From contig JAGYLT010000114.1 in the NCBI GenBank assembly GCA_018400545.1, positions 1-7,214 on the forward strand: 7,214 nucleotides of DNA, in the 5' to 3' direction. The notes beneath the pieces are model-generated. The model was not told where the DNA came from, did no database searches, and saw nothing but the letters and a program-made list of their open reading frames with translations. Position 1 is the stretch's first letter; the number at the start of each line of letters is the position of its first letter. The stretch is from Bacteroidales bacterium (GTDB lineage: Bacteria > Bacteroidota > Bacteroidia > Bacteroidales > 4484-276). This document shows, one piece after another, positions 1-6,012 of the stretch. The translations under genes were made by a program, and so were the position numbers.

Positions 1-995
1 AAAACATTACTTCCTTCGTCAGCACCATAGTTTAAATCCCAATCATTATTGGCACGGAACTTAAAACGGAGATCGCTTCCATCAGGAGGAGCAATTACAT
101 CAATGGTAGTTTCGAGAATATTAAGCGGACCACCTGCGGCAGGAAACATATCCACATCTTCGGTCCAGGTTCCATCGAGGATGCCAGAACCAATTACACC
201 CCAACTCTGTGCTTCATACGTCCAGGTAAGGGTATTCAGGTCAACAGTAAAATAATATCCACCAAAATCGGGAACAAGCAGGTTACCCGCCTCGGAATCA
301 GTATCGAGTGATCCCGGCTCTGCACCTGCGCCATAGTTTTGTCCATCTACCCAATCCGGTTCACCTGTAAATTTAAACTCCCCATCAAAACCGTCCTCCG
401 GGAAATAAACAAAACCTTCGAAGATATTATCTCCGTCAGCATCCCAAATTTGTGGTGCTTCAGCCGGAGCCCATCCCTGATGATTACCAGGAACGTACAA
501 TGAGGCAACCACAACCTCGCCGGAATACGGCACGAAACTATAGGTAGTCGTACCCGACATCAGATTTGTATAATCAGTATCAGTATTCACATAACACAAT
601 AATCTGAATTGAATCTCAGCGGTATCACCGGCAGAATATCCCATTCCCAGAACGGCTGAATTCATGTCACCAACTGTAATGGCAAAGGAAGTCTCGGTAG
701 TATTCACCAGTTCAGTAGCTCCGGAAAAGTCGCCACCGACAGTATCCATTTCAAGCGAATATTTGGTCATTTCCAGTGCAGGGCCGTTATATTCAGCAGA
801 CGACCAGCTAAAGGTAGTTAATGTTGTATCTGCATTTTCTTCCAGCATTACAAACTCACTTCCTGCTGCAGGTGCACTCATCGATGGAGCTACTGCCCCC
901 GAAATGTCTAAAACAGGCTCTGCCAGTTTTTCTTCGCAGGAGATCAGCACGCCTAGTGCAAAAACTGTTAATAAAATATATGTTATCTTTTTCAT
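1..995 (-). CDS. susE: SusE/SusF-like outer-membrane glycan-binding lipoprotein (3' end beyond window)
   Basis: Probable surface glycan-binding lipoprotein of a Sus-type system. The frame is open from ATG at 995 to the window edge, giving 331 codons without a stop, so the C-terminus is missing. Residues 1-20 are a lipoprotein signal with lipobox LISC (Cys20), followed by acidic EEK, which fits export to the cell surface in Bacteroidota. Residues about 28-157 look like the SusE N-terminal Ig-like domain (SAPAAGSEF, then FSWSSAEYNGPALEMTKYSL). Residues about 162-262 form a first CBM-like module (VPGNHQGW, IWDADGDNIFEG, FKFTGEPDW, NYGAG, GGYYFTVDLNTLTWTY). A second starts near 264 (WGVIGSG, DGTWTEDVDM, FKFRANNDWDLNYG). 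Known SusE proteins carry such modules that bind starch through aromatic residues. It begins 20 bases after the susD stop, with AGGA six bases before the ATG as a possible ribosome site, so it is probably cotranscribed. The family call is fairly secure. SusE versus SusF, and the ligand, are inferred. Confidence 0.85.
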   Translation of the reverse strand, partial: MKKITYILLTVFALGVLISCEEKLAEPVLDISGAVAPSMSAPAAGSEFVMLEENADTTLTTFSWSSAEYNGPALEMTKYSLEMDTVGGDFSGATELVNTTETSFAITVGDMNSAVLGMGYSAGDTAEIQFRLLCYVNTDTDYTNLMSGTTTYSFVPYSGEVVVASLYVPGNHQGWAPAEAPQIWDADGDNIFEGFVYFPEDGFDGEFKFTGEPDWVDGQNYGAGAEPGSLDTDSEAGNLLVPDFGGYYFTVDLNTLTWTYEAQSWGVIGSGILDGTWTEDVDMFPAAGGPLNILETTIDVIAPPDGSDLRFKFRANNDWDLNYGADEGSNV

Positions 996-1015
996 TTTAA
1001 ATCCTGGTTTTAAGA

Positions 1016-2623
1016 TTAATAATTTGGATTCTGATCAAGATTTGGATTGGAGTTTACATCGGCATCCGGAATCGGGAAAAGCTCAAATTTTGCATCTGTG
1101 CTTCTGCCGGTCTGGGTATTGCCTTTCCACGACCAGATGTAATCACCTCCTGTATATTTACCATGACGCCTCAGGTCAGTTCTTCTGTGGCATTCCCAGT
1201 ATAATTCACGTCCTCTCTCATCAAGGATTTCATCCATATCTAAACTGGAAAGTGGTGCAGCACCAGCCCTTTCGCGAACCATGTTCACATAATCCAGACC
1301 TGTACCTGCATTTCCTGCGCCATTGAGTGAAGCTTCAGCATACATGAGGTAAACATCAGCGAGACGGAACATAGGGAAATCAGTATCCGGATAGTCGGAA
1401 CTTACGCCAGGAACGCCGGTAGAAGTAACATTTCTCCACTTGGTAATTGCATAACCATTTGTGAAGTCACCAACATTTGCAATTTCCTTGGTTTGATCCT
1501 GGGTGAAAAACATGGCACGCCCGTCGGCGTCACCTGTTTCATCCGGGAATTTATCCACAAATTGCGGAGTTGTACGTAAACCACCCCATCCGCCGGCGAT
1601 TCCAAAATCAGCTACAAGGTCGAATACATTTGGCATTTCACCACCAACGGCAGCATGAATTATAAAGTTGGTTCCACCGAAAGTTTGGGTGCGGTCGCCG
1701 TCAAAATTAATTGCAAAAATGATTTCATCCTGAGTATGATTGTCAGCAAGGAATAGATGGCTGTAATCGTCTGACAAACTGAAAGCGCCTGAGTTGATAA
1801 TATTGTTGCAATACTCAACACACTCGGCATATTTTGTGCCACCATCCGGAACATAAACCTGTGCATTCAGATAAATTTTTGCAAGCAACATCCATGCTGC
1901 TGCCTTATCTGCGCGACCATATTCGTTAGTGCCTGGCTCAGCCATTTCGGATTCAACTGCTTTCAGTTCCGATTCGATAAAACCAAACAGGCCTGCTGCT
2001 CCACCCGGATGTGGTGCGGGGAAGAAATCGGGATCGCCCAGCGGATCTTCTTCAGTGCCAAATGGCACATAGTGTCCGAAATGATCAAGGGCATGCCAGT
2101 AGCTTAATGCACGGAGGAAACGAGCCTCAGCGCGATACTGCTTAACTTCTTCAAGCAGTTGGCCGCTTACGCCGCGTTCACTCAATTTGGCATCGGTGGT
2201 TTCGCGGAGGTATTCATTGCAGAGTGAAATCTGATAATATACCCTGTAATAGAATGCCTGGATAAAAACGTCGGTTGTTCCCCAGGTGTGCCAGTGGATA
2301 TCCTTAATAGTCTGGTCGTTCCATGCAATGAGCGCTTCGTCGGTGGGGAGTTCCTGCATGTACCACAAACCCCGTAAATACTGGCCGAAGCCCTCATCAA
2401 TGCCGCTGATGTCGCCATTACCGGCTGGTCCCTGCTGACCTGAAACTGCCAGGCCTGCATACAATTTTGCAAGTACCTGCTTGTAAGCAGCAGGATCTTC
2501 GTAGAGTGTTTCTGAGGTTACCACATCCTCATCCAAAGGAATGGTATCCAAATCTTTTTCGCAGGACGAAAACACGATGGTTAATCCTGCCAGAATGGTT
2601 ATTATGCTTAAAAACTTTTTCAT
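1016..2623 (-). CDS. susD: SusD/RagB-family outer-membrane nutrient-binding lipoprotein
   Basis: Complete 535-residue SusD-family lipoprotein, a usual length. It binds oligo- or polysaccharide at the cell surface and acts as the lid of the SusC channel. Residues 1-21 are a lipoprotein signal ending FSSC (Cys21) with acidic EKDLD after it. The N-terminal helical TPR-like region includes ELPTDEALIAWND (91-103), YYRVYYQISLCNEYLRETTD (125-144), YRAEARFLRALSYWHALDHFG (163-183) and DKAAAWMLLAKIYLNAQVY (239-257). The C-terminal SusD region includes GGWGGLRTTPQFVDKFPDE (344-362), FPMFRLADVYLMYAEASLN (416-434), ILDERGRELYWECHRRTDLRR (466-486) and the closing LFPIPDADVNSNPNLDQNPNY. Trp101/Asn102 lie in a segment where starch-type SusD proteins have glucan-contacting Trp and Asn residues; this comparison is from memory. 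The gene starts 21 bases after the susC stop; the gap is AT-rich without a clear Shine-Dalgarno, common in this phylum. Family assignment is firm; an alpha-glucan ligand is an inference. Confidence 0.96.
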   Translation of the reverse strand: MKKFLSIITILAGLTIVFSSCEKDLDTIPLDEDVVTSETLYEDPAAYKQVLAKLYAGLAVSGQQGPAGNGDISGIDEGFGQYLRGLWYMQELPTDEALIAWNDQTIKDIHWHTWGTTDVFIQAFYYRVYYQISLCNEYLRETTDAKLSERGVSGQLLEEVKQYRAEARFLRALSYWHALDHFGHYVPFGTEEDPLGDPDFFPAPHPGGAAGLFGFIESELKAVESEMAEPGTNEYGRADKAAAWMLLAKIYLNAQVYVPDGGTKYAECVEYCNNIINSGAFSLSDDYSHLFLADNHTQDEIIFAINFDGDRTQTFGGTNFIIHAAVGGEMPNVFDLVADFGIAGGWGGLRTTPQFVDKFPDETGDADGRAMFFTQDQTKEIANVGDFTNGYAITKWRNVTSTGVPGVSSDYPDTDFPMFRLADVYLMYAEASLNGAGNAGTGLDYVNMVRERAGAAPLSSLDMDEILDERGRELYWECHRRTDLRRHGKYTGGDYIWSWKGNTQTGRSTDAKFELFPIPDADVNSNPNLDQNPNY

Positions 2624-2644
2624 GATTAAATCTAATTTTTATGG

Positions 2645-5600
2645 TTAAAACTGGAGGTTTACACCAAATACATATGCTGTCGGACGCGGGTAAATCCTGT
2701 TGTCAATTCCAAGGTTGATCTCAGGATCGATCCCGTCGTACTGCGTAATGATAAATGCGTTGTTGATTGTTGCAGACAAACGCAGGCTTGACCTGTCATT
2801 CCATAAATCAGTAAAAGTATAACCCACCGAAATATTATCCATCCTGAAGAATGAACCGTCCTGGATGTAGTAATCTGACAGATACTGTGGATTCACAAAA
2901 TTGGTATTGGTTACTGAAGATGTAATATTGCCAAGGTAGGGTCCTTCCGGGCGATACAACCTTTCGTAAACTGCATTTTCTGACTCTACGTTGTTGTAAA
3001 CGTAGTTTCCGAAATTGGCACGGCCGGCGAAAGAGAAATCCCAGTCTTTCCAGTTGAGGCGTGATGAAATACCAAAATAGAAATCAGCAGCCGGATCTTT
3101 GTAATGATAGCGGTCGGCATTTGTGATCTCGCCATCGCCATTGCGGTCAACATACATGCCCTGAATGGGCATACCATCGGTATCGTAAACCTGCTCGTAA
3201 ACAAAGAATGAGTTTGCAGGTTGCCCTACCGTGTGCATCTGGATATTGTTACCAACACCACCGGAAATACCACCGGTTTCAACACCGAGGTAATCAGGAT
3301 CATCAACGGTGGTCAGCTTGGTGATTTCGTTTTTGTTGTAGGTAGCGTTAAAACTAACTTCCCAGAAAGTGTTGTCGGTTGATACCGGACGACCTGTAAT
3401 GTTGAATTCAACACCGCGGTTTTCCAGATCACCTACGTTCATCAACAGGAAGTTGGTGAGGTTGGTAAGTGCCGGAACCGGAATGAAGTTCAACAGGTCG
3501 GTAGTCTCACGGTAATAAAGTTCAACAGAACCGTAAATCCGGTCGTCGGCAAAACCATAATCCAGACCAATGTTGTACGTTGTTGTTTCCTCCCACTTTA
3601 TGTTGGGATTGTATCCTTCAGGACGGTAGGTATAATACCATTGATTTCCAAATTGATATTGGGCAAACTGGTTACTCAGCGTGTATCTCGGCAAATAAGG
3701 ATAGTTACCCTGTCCGATATTTTGCTGACCGGTAACACCCCAACCCAAACGCAGTTTCAATTGCGATAATGCATTGGCACCGGCCATCCAGGGTTCGTCC
3801 ACAATTTTCCAACCCAGCGCAACTGAGGGGAACCAACCTGAACGGTTGTCCTCAGAAAATCTTGAAGTATTGTCGTTCCTTACCGTAAATGTTACCAGAT
3901 ACCTGTCTTTAAAGGTGTAGTTGAAACGTCCGAAATAAGAAAGGAGATAATATTCGGTGGGGTCATCAACCGTATCGGTTTGTGGAGCAGTCATTCTAAC
4001 ATTCGAGTTAATCGAATAATCTTTATAGTAAAAATGCTGCCATGAATAACCGGCCATCACATCGAAACGGCTTTCTGCACCTTCAAGATATTTGGTGTAG
4101 TTCAGGTAGAAATCCAACAATTCGTTTTTCTTTTCCTGTTCGTATTCGTTGTTGGTTCCGCCGCCGTGTGTGGGATCGTATGCAAAAGCTGCAATAGTAT
4201 CTTCAAATACGGTGCCTTCGGATTTTGAATAATCGTAACCCAGGTTAAGGTTTGCCCTCAGGTCGGGCAGGAAGTGGAATTTGTAGTCAAACTGCGCATT
4301 ACCGATGAAACGGTTAACATCGGAAACATCTTCACGCTGCTCGATCAAAGCAACCGGGTTGGCCGAACCCTGCTCTACAGGATCGCCGTTGGGCTGCAGC
4401 CATGCATAGTATCCGCCGTATCTTTGCTGGAAAACGGGGTCTTCACCATAAACGGGTTTGGTAGGATCGTACTGGAGTGCAGCACCAATGGCACCGCGGT
4501 TTGCAAATGTGTTTTCAACCAGCATGTATTTCGCGTTCAGGTTCACTTTCAAATGATCGTCAAACATGCTTGGATTGATGTTTGCTGCAACAGTAGTTCT
4601 CTTGAGGTTATCCGTTTTCAGAATACCATCCTGGTCAGAAAAACCAACAGAAGCTCGGTAAGGCATGGAGTTCAGGATGCCTGAGCCATTTACGGCACCG
4701 GAAGCACTGAAATAGTGATCCATACCAAAAGCGTTTTCATAAATCTCATCCTGCCAGTCGGTGCTTGCATAACGCTGCTCACCGTTAACGGTATAGCCAG
4801 CCAGACCAATCTGATCGGGATATCTTTCCCTGATTGAACTCATGAACTGTGTGGTATCCAAAACATCGATCGTTTTGGGCACGGTGTACAATGAAATTTT
4901 TCCTGCGTATTCAAACTGCACAGGAACACCTTCTTTACCTTTTTTAGTTGTGATAAGGAGTACACCGTTAGAGGCGCGTGAACCATAGATCGCAGTTGCT
5001 GAAGCATCTTTAAGTACGGTGAAGGTCTCAATATCGTTGGGGTTGATGGTATTCAACGGATTACGCATACCGCTAATTCCATCGTTATCAACCGGTACAC
5101 CATCAATTACAACCAACGGGTCGTTGCTGGCCGAAAGTGATGAACCACCACGGATACGGATGGTTGCGCCTTCACCGGGAGCCCCACCGCCTGAAGTGAT
5201 CTGAACACCGGCAATTTTCCCTGATACCAGTTCAGTGGGTGAAGTAATCGATCCCTGGTTAAACTCCTTGGCATCGATAGCAGTAACCGAACCGGTAGCA
5301 TCTTCCTTCTTTTGTACACCATAACCAATCACCACAAACTCTTCGAGTGCAGTGGAACTCATCATAAGTGCAACGTTAACAGTTGTTCCGGGTTGAACCA
5401 GAATTTCCTGTGTTTCATACCCCACGAAGGAAAAAACCAGCGTGGTATTGGGCCCTACCTCAATGCTGTAATTACCGTCGATATCGGTAACTGTACCCTG
5501 CACTGTTCCCTTAACCACAACTGTAGCTCCGGGAAGTGTAGAACCATCCAGGGCGTCAGTTACCACACCGGTAACCGGGCCGCTTTGTGCAAAACCTGTC

Positions 5601-5659
5601 AGGCCAAAAGCCAGGAACGACAGGAGCAAAATCATTTTTGCTGATAGACGTTTTACCAT
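2645..5659 (-). CDS. susC: SusC/RagA-family TonB-linked outer-membrane transporter
   Basis: Complete 1004-residue TonB-dependent transporter that imports glycans captured by SusD, using TonB-ExbBD energy. The signal peptide is residues 1-24, likely cut after GFA before Gln25. A carboxypeptidase-D regulatory-like domain spans about 28-100 (VTGVVTDALDGSTLPGATV, GTVTDIDGNYS, FSFVGYETQE). The TonB-box-like segment EEFVVIGYG (106-114) leads into the plug, about 117-241, with the SusC hallmarks IRIRGGSSLSASNDPLVVIDG, INPNDIETFTVLKDASATAI and YGSRASNGVLLITTKKG. The remaining ~760 residues are the beta-barrel, closing AYVFGVNLQF with the terminal Phe expected for BAM insertion. There is no STN domain before the regulatory-like domain, so no sign of direct anti-sigma signalling. 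The ATG at 5659 gives a complete signal peptide with basic MVKRLSAK; Met9 is a possible but poorer start. It is the first gene of the susC-susD-SusE-like unit. Barrel sequence does not reveal substrate reliably. Confidence 0.97.
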   Translation of the reverse strand: MVKRLSAKMILLLSFLAFGLTGFAQSGPVTGVVTDALDGSTLPGATVVVKGTVQGTVTDIDGNYSIEVGPNTTLVFSFVGYETQEILVQPGTTVNVALMMSSTALEEFVVIGYGVQKKEDATGSVTAIDAKEFNQGSITSPTELVSGKIAGVQITSGGGAPGEGATIRIRGGSSLSASNDPLVVIDGVPVDNDGISGMRNPLNTINPNDIETFTVLKDASATAIYGSRASNGVLLITTKKGKEGVPVQFEYAGKISLYTVPKTIDVLDTTQFMSSIRERYPDQIGLAGYTVNGEQRYASTDWQDEIYENAFGMDHYFSASGAVNGSGILNSMPYRASVGFSDQDGILKTDNLKRTTVAANINPSMFDDHLKVNLNAKYMLVENTFANRGAIGAALQYDPTKPVYGEDPVFQQRYGGYYAWLQPNGDPVEQGSANPVALIEQREDVSDVNRFIGNAQFDYKFHFLPDLRANLNLGYDYSKSEGTVFEDTIAAFAYDPTHGGGTNNEYEQEKKNELLDFYLNYTKYLEGAESRFDVMAGYSWQHFYYKDYSINSNVRMTAPQTDTVDDPTEYYLLSYFGRFNYTFKDRYLVTFTVRNDNTSRFSEDNRSGWFPSVALGWKIVDEPWMAGANALSQLKLRLGWGVTGQQNIGQGNYPYLPRYTLSNQFAQYQFGNQWYYTYRPEGYNPNIKWEETTTYNIGLDYGFADDRIYGSVELYYRETTDLLNFIPVPALTNLTNFLLMNVGDLENRGVEFNITGRPVSTDNTFWEVSFNATYNKNEITKLTTVDDPDYLGVETGGISGGVGNNIQMHTVGQPANSFFVYEQVYDTDGMPIQGMYVDRNGDGEITNADRYHYKDPAADFYFGISSRLNWKDWDFSFAGRANFGNYVYNNVESENAVYERLYRPEGPYLGNITSSVTNTNFVNPQYLSDYYIQDGSFFRMDNISVGYTFTDLWNDRSSLRLSATINNAFIITQYDGIDPEINLGIDNRIYPRPTAYVFGVNLQF

Positions 5660-5734
5660 AACACAATGTTTAATTAGTTCTCATTTTTATTAAATAATTA
5701 ACGTGAAAATTTTCGCAAATCCCTTATTTAAGTG

Positions 5735-5769
5735 CAAAATTAATAAAAACTTGTTCACATTATTACAAC
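5735..5769 (-). promoter_or_regulatory. Candidate promoter for the susC-susD-SusE-like operon
   Basis: Read on the minus strand, TAATTTTG (5742-5735) fits the Bacteroidota -7 consensus TAnnTTTG exactly, and it is the only minus-strand match in the intergenic region. The best upstream -33 element is GTTG (5769-5766), three of four bases of TTTG, at a long spacing of 23. Transcription would begin near 5730 and give a leader of about 70 bases before the susC ATG. The -7 match is seen directly; promoter activity is inferred, and the poor -33 box lowers confidence or suggests an activator is needed. Confidence 0.38.
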
Positions 5770-5809
5770 ATCAGATTATATAAAATTTGTATAACTTAAA
5801 ATTAAGTAA

Positions 5810-5842
5810 ACAATTAATTAACAATTGATTAACATTTAATTG
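5810..5842. repeat. Three tandem imperfect 11-bp units in the intergenic region
   Basis: Units ACAATTAATTA (5810-5820), ACAATTGATTA (5821-5831) and ACATTTAATTG (5832-5842) abut with no spacer. Units 1 and 2 differ at one base; unit 3 is more diverged. An 11-bp period is close to one helical turn, so the units would face the same side of DNA. They lie about 68 bases upstream of the minus-strand -7 candidate and about 100 upstream of the plus-strand one. They could be operator half-sites or a bending tract, or chance in AT-rich DNA. Confidence 0.5.
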
Positions 5843-5862
5843 TGTGATCTTTGATATAAAAA

Positions 5863-5870
5863 TGCCGGCA
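5863..5870. other. Isolated GC-rich 8-bp palindrome
   Basis: TGCCGGCA is a perfect palindrome standing alone in very AT-rich DNA. It lies inside a weak second plus-strand promoter-like arrangement, TTTG (5850-5853) and GATATTTG (5872-5879, one mismatch to TAnnTTTG) with spacing 18, so it would fall between the two boxes. A repressor operator is conceivable. At 8 bases the palindrome could be chance. Confidence 0.25.
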
Positions 5871-5921
5871 GGATATTTGTAATGAATTTGCCAAATGCAG
5901 GAATTAAACAAAATCAATAGT

Positions 5922-5950
5922 TTTGGGAATTAAAAATTGTTTTATTTTTG
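5922..5950 (+). promoter_or_regulatory. Bacteroidota-type promoter for the divergent repeat protein gene
   Basis: TTTG (5922-5925) is followed after 17 bases by TATTTTTG (5943-5950), a full match to TAnnTTTG. This is the -33/-7 arrangement described for the primary sigma factor of Bacteroides and relatives, and the only perfect plus-strand -7 match in the intergenic region. Transcription would start near 5955, leaving a leader of about 57 A/T-rich bases before the ATG at 6013. The motif is seen directly; its use is inferred. Confidence 0.58.
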
Positions 5951-6012
5951 CATTTGAACAAATCAAAATTTAAGTCAAATTAAAAAATTGTTTTACTAAA
6001 AATTAAATTATT

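Larger units (their letters stand above)
5660..6012. other. Divergent AT-rich intergenic regulatory region
   Basis: These 353 bases separate the start codons of susC (minus) and the repeat protein gene (plus). They are strongly AT-rich compared with the flanking genes and hold no credible gene. Contents seen: a minus-strand -7-like element at 5735-5742, three tandem 11-bp units at 5810-5842, an isolated GC-rich palindrome at 5863-5870, and a well-formed plus-strand promoter at 5922-5950. Neither start codon has a clear Shine-Dalgarno; both are preceded by A/T-rich leaders. I see no tRNA, stable RNA fold or terminator here. The layout suggests both transcription units are controlled from this one region. 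Confidence 0.8.

Noticed and set aside
996..1015. Possible terminator or separate promoter between susD and the SusE-like gene
   Set aside because: The 20-base gap has no hairpin or promoter motif and is better explained as spacing within one operon.
664..1326. Plus-strand open frame of 220 codons spanning the SusE-like/susD junction
   Set aside because: It lies antisense to two well-supported genes, crosses their boundary, and its translation shows no signal peptide, domain or recognisable motif.
2182..2472. Second minus-strand frame of 96 codons within susD
   Set aside because: Out-of-frame shadow of susD, whose own frame is intact and shows family motifs throughout this stretch.
4274..4684. 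Plus-strand open frame of 136 codons inside susC
   Set aside because: Antisense shadow of the SusC beta-barrel; no start context and no protein-like motifs.
5312..5644. Plus-strand open frame of 110 codons with several Cys and His residues
   Set aside because: The Cys/His look could suggest a zinc protein, but the residues come from antisense reading of the SusC N-terminal domain, which is fully coding on the other strand.
5670..5684. Four-codon minus-strand frame (ATG ... TAA) just ahead of the susC start
   Set aside because: Considered as a leader peptide, but it is too short and lacks a ribosome site; such frames are expected by chance in AT-rich leaders.
5952..5963. Inverted repeat ATTTG-AA-CAAAT next to the plus-strand -7 box
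   Set aside because: Five-base arms in AT-rich DNA, overlapping the expected start of transcription; too short to claim as an operator or hairpin.
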